Source: DATFYP01 sp035626235
GTDB lineage: Archaea; Thermoproteota; Nitrososphaeria; Nitrososphaerales; Gagatemarchaeaceae
Direction of reading: 5' to 3'
NCBI GenBank assembly: GCA_035626235.1
Contig: DASPOB010000027.1
Location: 9,371-73,370, forward strand
DNA length: 64,000 nucleotides
Part shown: positions 17,003 through 24,583 of the stretch, piece after piece
How the letters are laid out: every line of letters starts with the position of its first letter
Numbering within the stretch: position 1 is the stretch's first letter
Notes under the pieces: generated by a model
Database searches by the model: none
What the model was told of the DNA's origin: nothing
Seen by the model: only the letters and a program-made list of their open reading frames with translations
Program-made: the position numbers and the translations under genes

Positions 17003-17866
17003 CTACCGCTCGATTGGCAGCCTGATCGTGTTTCCCCACTCTGTCCATGAGCCATCGTAATTCCTGACCGAGGGATACTCCAGGAGGTACTTCAGTACGA
17101 ACCATGTGTGGGACGACCTCTCCCCAATCCTGCAGTACGTGATTACCTCCTTATCTCGGCTCACTCCCTTCGAGTCGTACAGGGCCTCCAACTCCTCCCT
17201 CTGCTTGAAAGTCCCATCTGCGTCGTTGACAGCCTGCGCCCAAGGGATGTTGATTGCACCTGGGATGTGGCCTCCTCTCTGGGCATGCTCAGTGGGGTAC
17301 TCCGGCGGCGCCAGGATTTCGCCAGTGTACTCCTTGGGTCCCCTGACGTCCACCAGCACCTTGCCTTTGACCCCCAAAGACGCTAGGACATCGAGTCTGT
17401 ATGCCCTTATGCCTTCGTTCGGAAGGGAGGCTGTGAACCTTGCCTGGGGATAGCTGGGAACCTCCTTGCTAAGCGGCTTGTCCTCAAGGAGCCATTTCTT
17501 CCTCCCCCCGTTCATCAGTTTGACCTTGTTTACCCCGTAGTACTGCAGGTCCCAGAAGGCGTAGGCCGCGAACCAGTTGTTGTAGTCCCCATATAGCACA
17601 ATCCACGTGTCGTTGGAGATTCCGTTTCGGCCGAGGAGCTCCTGAAGCTTCGCATGCGAAAGTATGTCTCGCCTGGGCTCGTCATTCAGGTCCTTCTTCC
17701 AGTCGAAGAGGACCGCACCTGGGACGTGCCCTTGGGCGTAGTTCAGCACGGGGTCGTAGTCGACTTCCACGACTCTGACGTGCGGGTCTTGTAGGTGTTC
17801 ATTGACCCACTCTGTTGTAACAAGAACCTCGGAAGGGGTCTGCTGCTTCGGCTGGTCCGCAGGCAT
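17003..17866 (-). CDS. Rhodanese-type thiosulfate/mercaptopyruvate sulfurtransferase
   Basis: A two-domain rhodanese. The N-terminal inactive domain starts VLVTTEWVNEHLQDPHVRVV. The C-terminal domain carries the active-site loop CRIGERS (Cys at about residue 243) after EVITY. It transfers sulfane sulfur to thiol or cyanide acceptors in the cytosol. The frame is open from a TTG at 17941, but I chose ATG 17866: it gives the normal N-terminus (287 residues) and lies 27 bases after the TATA-like CAAATAAC at 17889-17896. A perfect palindrome (17870-17883) sits at the predicted transcription start, suggesting repression. Confidence 0.93.
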   Translation of the reverse strand: MPADQPKQQTPSEVLVTTEWVNEHLQDPHVRVVEVDYDPVLNYAQGHVPGAVLFDWKKDLNDEPRRDILSHAKLQELLGRNGISNDTWIVLYGDYNNWFAAYAFWDLQYYGVNKVKLMNGGRKKWLLEDKPLSKEVPSYPQARFTASLPNEGIRAYRLDVLASLGVKGKVLVDVRGPKEYTGEILAPPEYPTEHAQRGGHIPGAINIPWAQAVNDADGTFKQREELEALYDSKGVSRDKEVITYCRIGERSSHTWFVLKYLLEYPSVRNYDGSWTEWGNTIRLPIER

Positions 17867-17869
17867 GTT

Positions 17870-17883
17870 ATAACATATGTTAT
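17870..17883. promoter_or_regulatory. Operator-like perfect palindrome ATAACATATGTTAT
   Basis: A perfect 14-bp palindrome, arms ATAAC/GTTAT, located 4 bases upstream of the rhodanese ATG (17866) and about 17 bases after its TATA-like CAAATAAC. It would cover the transcription start, the expected site for a repressor. A second copy with the same arms is at 37558-37571. Confidence 0.6.
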
Positions 17884-17941
17884 CGGTCGTTATTTGAACC
17901 TTGCTGACTGCTCCAGCCCACTTCTCCTGGGTTTGGACCAA

Positions 17942-18235
17942 TCATATCGCGAGTCCGAATCCTTGGATGAACGCCTCTGCCCTCCTGATCTCAATCAGGA
18001 AGCTTACTCCCTTCGAGGTGATTCTGTAGAAGCGGTTCTCGCCCTCTTGCTGCATCTCGATAAGACCCTTGCCCACTAGCTCGTCCAGATACTTGACGAG
18101 CCTGTCGTGAGAGAGGTTCGCCCTGTATAGAATGTGAGTCGGCTTCGCGTCCCCCTCGTCCCTTATGGCGTTGAGGATGTCGAGGTTGATTCTAAGCGTG
18201 CTCCTCGGCTTTTCAGGCTGGCCCAACTCTTGCAC
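17942..18235 (-). CDS. Winged helix-turn-helix transcriptional regulator
   Basis: A 97-residue archaeal regulator. RINLDILNAIRDEGDAKPT and HILYRANLSHDRLVKYLDEL form the helix-turn-helix, GLIEMQQEGENRFYRITSKG the wing, and FLIEIRRAEAFIQGFG a C-terminal helix likely used for dimerisation. The layout is that of small crenarchaeal/thaumarchaeal wHTH proteins often encoded with a membrane protein. Its start overlaps the 3' end of the membrane-protein gene 18213-18875 by 23 bases, and the rhodanese gene follows it. It is the best candidate to bind the palindromes found before the two rhodanese-domain genes, but this is inference. Confidence 0.85.
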   Translation of the reverse strand: MQELGQPEKPRSTLRINLDILNAIRDEGDAKPTHILYRANLSHDRLVKYLDELVGKGLIEMQQEGENRFYRITSKGVSFLIEIRRAEAFIQGFGLAI

Positions 18236-18875
18236 TCCTTACCAGAAAGACGAGAAGCGAAACGAAGCCCAAGAACTGGATTACAGTTCCCGCCAAGAAG
18301 AGAACCCCAGCCAGGTCGATGACAGACACAAGAAGGACGACATGCGCCAATAGTATGAGCACGAACGCGAGCATAACGAGCAGCGAGAAGCTGCTCCTGC
18401 TCCTCGAGTGAATCAGAACTCCTTGGAAGACCACGAACGCCAACAGCACCAAAGCCACGAAATAGCTGGCCACCGCAAAACGGTAGAATCCAACGAAGTC
18501 GACGATGCGCCCACTGACGACCGCCAGGATGGCCGCACTGGCGACCTTCCAGCCCCTGCCGAAGGCGACGTAGCAATAGCCGGCCGCGAAGATGACATAG
18601 GCCAGCACCTGTATCGAGAGATACGTGAAGGTCGCCAAGACGGCCAGGACGCGTGACTTCAGCACGTCTACTAGCGTCTGTCCGAGCGCAACCGACGTCC
18701 CTGCCTCTGCAAGAAGCCCCACTCCGAGTAGCATGAAACCCACCGTGATTGCTTTCAGGAGCGGGCTGTCGGCCACCCTTTCGAACCTGTAGGCGAAGTA
18801 GCTTGTCAGGAAGGCCACAACGGCGCTGAGGACGTTCAGAGAGAATAGAATCAATGGGCCCAGAGCCAGAGCCAT
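18213..18875 (-). CDS. Seven-helix membrane protein paired with a wHTH regulator
   Basis: A 220-residue integral membrane protein with about seven hydrophobic helices and short charged loops. I recognise no named family. Genes of this shape that overlap a small winged-helix gene occur widely in archaea and may work as sensor-regulator pairs. The 23-base overlap with the downstream regulator gene indicates cotranscription and coupled translation. A TTAATACAA element lies about 25-30 bases before the ATG on the minus strand. One Cys (in AAGYCYVAFGRG) is inside the membrane region. Function unknown. Confidence 0.7.
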   Translation of the reverse strand: MALALGPLILFSLNVLSAVVAFLTSYFAYRFERVADSPLLKAITVGFMLLGVGLLAEAGTSVALGQTLVDVLKSRVLAVLATFTYLSIQVLAYVIFAAGYCYVAFGRGWKVASAAILAVVSGRIVDFVGFYRFAVASYFVALVLLAFVVFQGVLIHSRSRSSFSLLVMLAFVLILLAHVVLLVSVIDLAGVLFLAGTVIQFLGFVSLLVFLVRSARVGPA

Positions 18876-18997
18876 GAAACGAGTTCGGAGCCTCTCAGAT
18901 TGTATTAACCTTTCGCACTTTGCGTATGAACGCGGCGTCTAGACGCGTCTTTCCGCCCCGCTAAATACGAATGACGCCCAGAACATCCTGAACGAAA

Positions 18998-19552
18998 ATG
19001 AACGCGAAAATCTTCGCAACGGCGACCATCGTCGGAGTGGTCGCGATTGTGGCCATGCTCTTCGCCTACCCGGCGGTGGCGTCTTCAATCGCGACAACGG
19101 ACACTCCAAGCATTCAGCAACTCGCAAAGCAACAGAGCACAACGGCCCAGCAGACCCAGCAGGCTCAACTGGCGGCAGGGCAGACAATGACCCTTACTGG
19201 CGTCGCGGGCGGATACAGAGTGGTTGGCGACAGATCAGTCAACGGAACAGCAAGCGGCTCCCTGGTCTTGCTGGTCACAGGAGTCTTCAAAGGAGGGTAC
19301 GCACTCTCCGTCACTGGAGGCAGCATCACCCTCAACGGCACCACTTACACAGTCTCTGGAGGTTCGGGCGAACTAGGCCCAAGAGGGATTCACATGGTCG
19401 GACAGGGGCAGACCGGTAACGGAGGTAAGTTCCTGTTCGACGCCAGGAATCTCGGCAGCTTTGGCAACGCCTCATACGGGATACTCCGTATCGACCTGAC
19501 GAATGGCGGTTCCGAATTCGCAGTCCGACTGCTGGTCACCTTCTCGTCGTAG
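18998..19552 (+). CDS. Secreted or membrane-anchored hypothetical protein
   Basis: A 184-residue protein with an N-terminal signal or anchor helix (IFATATIVGVVAIVAMLFAY), a Gln/Thr-rich linker (about 38-62) and a beta-rich C-terminal domain with repeated GG-S/T strands (GGYALSVTGGSITLNG, TVSGGSGELGPRG). It is probably exposed on the cell surface. No family is recognised. A CTAAATACG element at 18961-18969 precedes the ATG. The gene is followed by a strong terminator-like hairpin and T-run at 19561-19592. Confidence 0.7.
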   Translation: MNAKIFATATIVGVVAIVAMLFAYPAVASSIATTDTPSIQQLAKQQSTTAQQTQQAQLAAGQTMTLTGVAGGYRVVGDRSVNGTASGSLVLLVTGVFKGGYALSVTGGSITLNGTTYTVSGGSGELGPRGIHMVGQGQTGNGGKFLFDARNLGSFGNASYGILRIDLTNGGSEFAVRLLVTFSS

Positions 19553-19560
19553 CCTGGCGC

Positions 19561-19592
19561 GGACCCTCAGGGTCCCGCCTCCCCATTTTTTT
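19561..19592 (+). terminator. Hairpin followed by T-run
   Basis: The inverted repeat GGACC-CTCAG-GGTCC (19561-19575) is followed within ten bases by seven T residues (19586-19592). This is just downstream of the secreted-protein gene and just before the 3' end of the convergent membrane-protein gene, so it may stop transcription from the left. Archaeal termination relies mainly on T-runs; the hairpin may be incidental. Confidence 0.6.
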
Positions 19593-19599
19593 CGCATTG

Positions 19600-20637
19600 T
19601 CACAGCGTCGAAATCTGCGTCTTCCTGCGGTCTACTTCGGATTCGACTCCTCCCTTCACCGGATGGTCTTGCCACAGCTTGCGGAAGAACAGCATCATCA
19701 CGCCGTCGGCGATGAGGGTCATCGGGAGGGCCCTTTCTGAGATGACCCCAAACGCAGCTATGGGAACAATCAGTCCTAATGCAAGAGACAGGACAACCCT
19801 TTCATTGCTCACCCTCCCCACCACTTTCAGGATGCCGACGAGGAATGCTCCTTGAAGGAGAATCACAACTGCGAAGTCGGCGACCGCGGGGATTCCGATG
19901 GCCGCAGGAATGAACTCCGTCAACAAAACGGACGGATAGAATACGGCTCCAATGAACCCAACCTTCATTTTTCCAAGACGAGGCAGTTCGCTTCTTGCCG
20001 CCAGCGCGTTAGAGGGCGCCCGCCGAGCGGCGAGAATGAGCATGCCTATTGTCGCCCAACTCGCGAGGAATATGGGCCATCCCATCCAGAAGTGCGTAAC
20101 CTTGACCACTATCACGAGGAGTGATGCGACGTCAATCCCCAGCACCAACAGTGCGATCCATAGCTTCCTACCGGGCAGGAAGCTCCTTCCACGGGTCTCA
20201 GGCAGGGCCAGGCCGAGGAGAAGAATCGGGAGAGCGATGCTGAAGATCATGTGCACGGGCAGAATTGATGCGACCCAAATCCAGTTTACGCCCACCCAAT
20301 GTCCATAGGTTCCCAGGACTCCCACTGGGCCCGCCTCGGGGTCGAACAGCGTGCTGAGCGCGATTCCTTCCTCGAGAATCCCATAGGCCGCTCCCAGAAG
20401 AAACACCGTTGCCAGGCCCCTGTTCCACCTGATTCTCGCTTCCCTGATCAACAGGACGCCGGGACCATATAGCCCCAGGTTCGCGGTGAGCTGGAAGACG
20501 AATTGGGCAGGGTTCAGGATTATCGCGTTGATTGGGCTCGAACCCGAGAGGTACTCGGGTATCCCAGGAGTGAGAAGAAGCAGACAGATTGCCGGGTGGG
20601 CCTTCAGGAACGCCTTGACTACTCTGAGCAGGCTCAC
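19600..20637 (-). CDS. Multi-pass membrane protein of unknown function
   Basis: A 345-residue integral membrane protein with about nine or ten hydrophobic helices. The segment AAYGILEEGIALSTLF places two glutamates inside a helix and VGVNWIWVASILPVHMIFS an aromatic and His-containing helix; these resemble the EE and H motifs of CPBP/Abi intramembrane proteases, but the fit is loose. A short basic C-terminal tail (SEVDRRKTQIS) is cytosolic. Stands alone, convergent with the secreted-protein gene. I would not assign a reaction. Confidence 0.65.
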   Translation of the reverse strand: MSLLRVVKAFLKAHPAICLLLLTPGIPEYLSGSSPINAIILNPAQFVFQLTANLGLYGPGVLLIREARIRWNRGLATVFLLGAAYGILEEGIALSTLFDPEAGPVGVLGTYGHWVGVNWIWVASILPVHMIFSIALPILLLGLALPETRGRSFLPGRKLWIALLVLGIDVASLLVIVVKVTHFWMGWPIFLASWATIGMLILAARRAPSNALAARSELPRLGKMKVGFIGAVFYPSVLLTEFIPAAIGIPAVADFAVVILLQGAFLVGILKVVGRVSNERVVLSLALGLIVPIAAFGVISERALPMTLIADGVMMLFFRKLWQDHPVKGGVESEVDRRKTQISTL

Positions 20638-20776
20638 TATCTCGATGCCTCATGGACGGTACGAGGTCGATAAGAAGGCATTCCAGGTTCGTCCCCATAG
20701 AGGCGAGTCCGCGTATTCTGTCTGTCGCTGGACCCACAGTTGAACACCTAAACAGCCATCGCGCGGCGGGGAAGAT

Positions 20777-21352
20777 GTGGTATCGAAGCAGGGCAGGAAC
20801 CTTGCCGTCGCGATCCTCGCGGGGCTGGTCTTCGGGATGGCTACGTCCACGGTGGCAATTGGAAGCGCATCACTGACGGATATCTTCCTTCAGTACAACC
20901 TGGCTGTCTATCACGGCGCGTACTGGCAACTGCTCACTTCAATCGTCGTCGCACCGCCGATCCTGCTCGGCGTGGCCGATGTCCTGTTCAACGCCTTGGC
21001 AGTTCTCTGGTTGGACAATCTGCTCTCCAGCGCCTTCACCCCTGGAGAGTACTACGCCACTTTCATTCTCTCCGCGGTCTCGGGCAACCTGCTCAGCCTG
21101 CTTGCGGGCCCGAGCCTAGTCAGTTTCGGGGCCTCAGGAGGCATCTTTGGACTACTGGCAGGGGCCGTCTCCGAGGACTATGCGGCAGAGCGGAGGATCA
21201 ACGGCGGGCTCCTTGCGTGGTTCCTTCTGGTGTTCATCTTCAGCAGCTTCTCCTCTGAATACGTCAACTGGATGGCGCATCTTGGTGGGGCAGTGTTCGG
21301 GCTCGTTGCGGGTTACCTCCTCGGCATCAAGCGCCGAGGCGACAGCATCTAA
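20777..21352 (+). CDS. Rhomboid-family intramembrane serine protease
   Basis: A 191-residue, six-helix rhomboid. The nucleophile Ser120 is in FGASGGIFGL (GxSG) and the general base His168 in WMAHLGGAVFGL; the helix between them keeps the usual spacing. ADVLFNALAVLWL carries the conserved Asn. Rhomboids cut type I membrane helices near the outer membrane face. The GTG start at 20777 lies about 26 bases after CCTAAACAG near 20747. The C-terminal tail GIKRRGDSI is short and basic. Substrates cannot be inferred from neighbours. Confidence 0.9.
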   Translation: MVSKQGRNLAVAILAGLVFGMATSTVAIGSASLTDIFLQYNLAVYHGAYWQLLTSIVVAPPILLGVADVLFNALAVLWLDNLLSSAFTPGEYYATFILSAVSGNLLSLLAGPSLVSFGASGGIFGLLAGAVSEDYAAERRINGGLLAWFLLVFIFSSFSSEYVNWMAHLGGAVFGLVAGYLLGIKRRGDSI

Positions 21353-21489
21353 TGTTGCGCCGTCAGGCCGCCCGGAATCGAAGATTCCGAATCAAATCCG
21401 ATGTCCGCCTGGTTGTTCGTCTCGGCACGTTGCCGGATGACATCGGCACGCCCAGCGAGATCGCCTCGGCGCATCTTCGATCGGATTAA
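21353..21489. other. Structured intergenic stretch, possible non-coding RNA
   Basis: Between the rhomboid stop and the next promoter there is no supported reading frame, but several inverted repeats: GGAATC-GAA-GATTCC (21374-21388, perfect 6-bp stem), CCGATGTC (21398-21405) with GACATCGG (21439-21446, perfect 8-bp arms, 33-base spacer), and GGCAC repeats between and after. This density of pairing is unusual for the gaps in this window. It may be a small RNA or a 3' regulatory structure of the rhomboid message. Confidence 0.3.
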
Positions 21490-21490
21490 T

Positions 21491-21500
21491 CCTATATATT
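21491..21500 (+). promoter_or_regulatory. TATA box CCTATATATT
   Basis: The sequence CCTATATATT is centred 26 bases before the GTG at 21522, the standard archaeal spacing for a leaderless transcript. It fixes GTG 21522 as the start of the coiled-coil gene. Confidence 0.7.
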
Positions 21501-21521
21501 CACAACTTCGAGTACGAGGTC

Positions 21522-21875
21522 GTGAGTTACGACCTAGCCGGCACTCAAGAAAGGAAGAGGACTAGCGAGGCGAAGGCTAAGGAGTTCTATCAGAAGGTTG
21601 TGAGGCAGGAGCAAGAGCTGCGCGACCTTCAGAAGCAATCGACTCAGACGGAAAAGCAGGCAGCGGAACTGCAACGGCAGAAGGCCGACATGGAGGCTAG
21701 GCTCAGAGAGCTCTCAGGGAGACTCGATGCGACAAATCAGGCCCTCGCTTCCCTCCACTCTCAGACGACGCTCAAGAGACAGAACATCGAGCGGGACCAG
21801 AGCGAGATGGAGAGGTATCAGGAGGAAGTGGTCAGGCTCGACAGGCAGATTGGCGAGCTGATGAAGCGCAGGTAG
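21522..21875 (+). CDS. Coiled-coil protein (117 residues)
   Basis: Almost the whole protein (about residues 10-115) is a continuous charged coiled coil rich in Gln, Glu, Lys and Arg, with heptad-like spacing (VVRQEQELRDLQKQ, AAELQRQKADMEARLRELSG, EEVVRLDRQIGELMKRR). There is no Cys, signal or membrane helix. Such proteins may be scaffolds or partners of ESCRT-like or chromatin proteins, but nothing shows which. It has its own TATA box and GTG start. Convergent with an aldo-keto reductase gene 20 bases away. Confidence 0.7.
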   Translation: MSYDLAGTQERKRTSEAKAKEFYQKVVRQEQELRDLQKQSTQTEKQAAELQRQKADMEARLRELSGRLDATNQALASLHSQTTLKRQNIERDQSEMERYQEEVVRLDRQIGELMKRR

Positions 21876-21895
21876 GGTCCTCAGGTTCAAGGGTC

Positions 21896-22879
21896 CTACT
21901 CGTGTCCCATCACCGGATGAGGCCTGTAGGGGTCCTCAAGCCTCTTCGTGTCGTCGGTCGTGAGCAAGACGTCAAGGGCAGAAGTCAATTCTTCGAGCTG
22001 TGCGACCGAGGTAGGCCCCACTACCGGTGACACGACTCCCGGCTTGCTTAGTATCCACGCTAGCGCCAACTGTGATGGCTTCAACCCTTTCTCCTTTGCC
22101 ACTTCCTCCAGTCTCTCTGCCACGTCGAAGTCCTCGGGCCTGAAATAGCGGGATGACATCCAGGGGTCTCTCTGGTACCTCACGGTCCTGGGCTGGGCGC
22201 CTCTTTTGTACTTCCCGCTCAGAAAGCCCCTGGCCAGGGGGCTCCAGGGGTTGATGGCCACTCCTTCAGCAATGCACATGGGAATCATCTCCCGTTCCTC
22301 CTCTCTGTACGCCAGGTTGTAGTGATTCTGCATTGTTGCGAACCTCTCCAGCCCCATCCTGTCGCTTGTCTTCAAGGCTTGGGCGAACTGCCATGCCCAC
22401 ATGCTTGAGGCGCCTATGTGGCCGACGGACCCGTCCTTCCTTACGGCGTCGGTGAGGGTCCTCAGGACCTGCTCGATTGGAGTCGCATAATCCCATCTGT
22501 GAATCTGATATAGGTCGATTCGATCAGTCTTCAGGCGGACCAGCGATTTCTCGAGGCTCTGGCGTACATGATGGTCGCCCAGACCTCGTTCGCCCGGTCC
22601 CTCTCCCATGGGGAGACCCACCTTTGTCGCAAGTACCACATCATTCCTCCTCCCCTCTAGTGCCTTACCGACGATTTCTTCTGACTTGCCATGCGAATAC
22701 ACGTCCGCGGTGTCGAAGAAGTCAATTCCTAGGTCGATTGCCCTGTCGATGACCCTCTTCGAATCTTCGTACCCAAGGGTCCACTCAAACCCAGCCGCGT
22801 CGGGACCACCGAAGCTCATGCATCCAATGCAGAGGCGTGAGACCTTCTTACCGGTGTTTCCCAGTTGGGCATACTGCAT
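21896..22879 (-). CDS. Aldo/keto reductase
   Basis: A 327-residue TIM-barrel oxidoreductase of the AKR superfamily. The catalytic tetrad is visible: Asp in DFFDTADVYSHGKSEE, Tyr in the same segment, Lys in VVLATKVGLPM and His in DLYQIHRWDY. The C-terminal NADP-binding segment VSPVVGPTSVAQLEEL is also typical. It should reduce aldehydes or ketones with NAD(P)H; the substrate is unknown. A second AKR is encoded at 33523-34500. The ATG at 22879 overlaps the upstream region of the divergent zinc-ribbon gene. Confidence 0.92.
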   Translation of the reverse strand: MQYAQLGNTGKKVSRLCIGCMSFGGPDAAGFEWTLGYEDSKRVIDRAIDLGIDFFDTADVYSHGKSEEIVGKALEGRRNDVVLATKVGLPMGEGPGERGLGDHHVRQSLEKSLVRLKTDRIDLYQIHRWDYATPIEQVLRTLTDAVRKDGSVGHIGASSMWAWQFAQALKTSDRMGLERFATMQNHYNLAYREEEREMIPMCIAEGVAINPWSPLARGFLSGKYKRGAQPRTVRYQRDPWMSSRYFRPEDFDVAERLEEVAKEKGLKPSQLALAWILSKPGVVSPVVGPTSVAQLEELTSALDVLLTTDDTKRLEDPYRPHPVMGHE

Positions 22880-22933
22880 GCCGAAAACGTGATTTTCCCC
22901 CCTCGGTTAAAGTTTCAGAAGGCAAGCCCCGGA

Positions 22934-23395
22934 GTGGACGTTCGACCGCCGCTCATATACTCGGACAGCACATCCACCGCCGTGTACTGTCCGCAATGCG
23001 GGAAGGAAAACCCCGGTGGCTCGATCTATTGCGGATACTGTGGTACACTCATCGCGACCACTATTGGTACGTCGGCTCCGCCTGGTGCCGCGATGGTCCA
23101 AGGCTCGCGACAGGGGCAGGGGCGGAATAGCGACCCTCTCATGGCGGGGGTTCTGAACCTCTTCTTCGGCCTTGGGTACGTCTATCTCGGCTATGGAAGA
23201 GTGATGAAGGTTCAGGTCGCTGTGTTCGTAGTGCTCATGGTTGCGCTCTACTTCCTCGCTGGCGTCATTACAGACGGGCTGGCTGGCCTAGTCCTGGCCG
23301 CCCTGCTGGCGGTTGATGGGTATCAGAAGGCGTCCGGGCTGAAAGGCTACATCAATGCTGAGAAGGAACCCTACAAGAGCGTTGCTCGGATGTAA
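22934..23395 (+). CDS. Zinc-ribbon membrane protein
   Basis: A 153-residue protein with an N-terminal zinc ribbon (VYCPQCGKENPGG and IYCGYCGTLI, two CxxC knuckles), a Gly/Gln-rich linker, then hydrophobic helices (VLNLFFGLGYVYLGYG, VAVFVVLMVALYFLAG, GLAGLVLAALLAV). This layout is common in small archaeal and bacterial membrane proteins of unknown role, sometimes annotated as TM2-like. The frame opens at 22865, but GTG 22934 is preferred because GTTAAAGT at 22907-22914 is about 23 bases upstream. The MBF1 gene follows 8 bases later, so they are likely one operon. Confidence 0.75.
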   Translation: MDVRPPLIYSDSTSTAVYCPQCGKENPGGSIYCGYCGTLIATTIGTSAPPGAAMVQGSRQGQGRNSDPLMAGVLNLFFGLGYVYLGYGRVMKVQVAVFVVLMVALYFLAGVITDGLAGLVLAALLAVDGYQKASGLKGYINAEKEPYKSVARM

Positions 23396-23403
23396 AATCA
23401 TTT

Positions 23404-23841
23404 ATGCTACGCTCTCAGGCTCCAAGGGTATTGGCGCTCACCTGTGAGGTCTGCGGCAGCCCGATAAGGGGGCCGCCTAGTAGAGTGGAAATCGACGGCG
23501 CAGTGCTGCTCGTCTGCACCAACTGCGCGAGACGAGGGACACCGATTGGCGCGCCCGCGCAGGCTAAGGGGGTCTTGACGCCACGGATGCCTGCTGAGGC
23601 AGGTCTGAGCCCAGACCTCGAGGTCGACCCCGACTATCCCTTGATAGTCAAGGCTGCGAGGGAGAAACTAGGTCTTACCCAGGAGCAACTCGGCCGGAAG
23701 ATCAACGTGAAACCATCTGTCATCAGCCATGTTGAGACCGGAAAGATGAAGCCGGACTTGGCCCTGGCCCGGACGTTGATGCACGAACTGAAGGTCAACC
23801 TCCTCGTGGCCAGCAGCGAGTTGGACCAGACCAGAAGTTAA
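23404..23841 (+). CDS. mbf1: Multiprotein-bridging-factor 1 homologue (zinc ribbon plus Cro/C1 HTH)
   Basis: A 145-residue archaeal MBF1. The zinc ribbon is CEVCGSPIRG plus LVCTNCARRG; the Cro/C1-type HTH (about 75-135) reads PLIVKAAREKLGLTQEQLG, INVKPSVISHVETGKMKP, LARTLMHELKV. In eukaryotes MBF1 bridges TBP and activators and binds stalled ribosomes; in archaea it associates with the small ribosomal subunit. It follows the zinc-ribbon membrane-protein gene by 8 bases. The start is ATG. This is a housekeeping archaeal gene and supports the domain assignment of the window. Confidence 0.92.
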   Translation: MLRSQAPRVLALTCEVCGSPIRGPPSRVEIDGAVLLVCTNCARRGTPIGAPAQAKGVLTPRMPAEAGLSPDLEVDPDYPLIVKAAREKLGLTQEQLGRKINVKPSVISHVETGKMKPDLALARTLMHELKVNLLVASSELDQTRS

Positions 23842-23930
23842 GTCAGGCCAAGAGCCACATGGTCTGAGAGCCCCGTTCACAGCCTCTTTCTCCTCGAAAG
23901 TGCGCCGCGGCTTCGAAGTTCGTCTCCCGT

Positions 23931-23940
23931 GTTTAAATAA
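23931..23940 (+). promoter_or_regulatory. TATA box GTTTAAATAA
   Basis: A near-consensus archaeal TATA box centred about 25 bases before the ATG of the CBS/zinc-finger gene at 23961, consistent with a leaderless transcript. Confidence 0.75.
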
Positions 23941-23960
23941 AACTGCGGACTCGTGGCGCC

Positions 23961-24530
23961 ATGGCCTTAGACCTCCCCGCGGGAAAGATAGCAAGGCGAA
24001 ACCTCGTCGATGTGGACGAGGAAAGCAACGTGCTCGAGGCGGCCAGCCAGATGGTAAAGGAGAGCCGCGGAAGCGTGATAGTGACGAGGGCTGGCAAGAG
24101 GGTGGGAATTCTGACTGAAAGGGACCTTCTGAGGAAGGTCGTGGCCCGTGGGCTGGACCCGCGTTCGACGAAGGTGAAGGACGTCATGTCCTCACCCCCG
24201 GTTTCAATCGAACACTCCCGACCCCTTCGCGAGGCCATTGACCTAATGAACAGGAAGGGGGTGCGGAGAATGCTCGTTACTGAGAACGGCAGCATAGTTG
24301 GCATCTTCACCCTGAGGGACATCCTAAAGCACAGCAGGGTCTGTGCCCACTGCGGAAAGGAGATCAGGTCAATAATTGATAGTCAGGAGCCTGAGCCATA
24401 CATTGAATGCCAATGCGGCGCCCGCTATCACAAGAGATGCCTCGAGACAGTTGTCAACTGCGTAAGCTGCTCCCGGACCCTCGTCACCAACGTGATATAT
24501 CCCGAGCCCTCGGAAACCTTCAGCGGCTAG
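23961..24530 (+). CDS. CBS-pair protein with C-terminal RING-like zinc finger
   Basis: A 189-residue protein. Two CBS motifs occupy about 1-120 (ESRGSVIVTRAGKRVGILTERD, then GVRRMLVTENGSIVGIFTLRD), a module that senses adenine nucleotides. The C-terminal 65 residues are Cys/His-rich: CAHCGKEI, IECQCGARYHKRC, NCVSCSRTL. The order C-x2-C, C-x-C, H-x2-C, C-x2-C resembles a RING or treble-clef zinc finger, which could bind protein or nucleic acid. CBS plus such a finger suggests a nucleotide-responsive regulator. Strong TATA box 25 bases upstream. Confidence 0.85.
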   Translation: MALDLPAGKIARRNLVDVDEESNVLEAASQMVKESRGSVIVTRAGKRVGILTERDLLRKVVARGLDPRSTKVKDVMSSPPVSIEHSRPLREAIDLMNRKGVRRMLVTENGSIVGIFTLRDILKHSRVCAHCGKEIRSIIDSQEPEPYIECQCGARYHKRCLETVVNCVSCSRTLVTNVIYPEPSETFSG

Positions 24531-24570
24531 CCAAGAGAACGGGGAGATTCCAGTCGCACCACCTAAGCAT

Positions 24571-24576
24571 AGGAGG
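24571..24576 (+). promoter_or_regulatory. Shine-Dalgarno AGGAGG deciding the DUF45 start
   Basis: A perfect AGGAGG lies 7 bases before GTG 24584 and supports internal initiation there. The frame itself is open much further upstream (from 24407) but that part overlaps the CBS gene. Confidence 0.5.
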
Positions 24577-24583
24577 CAGGACG

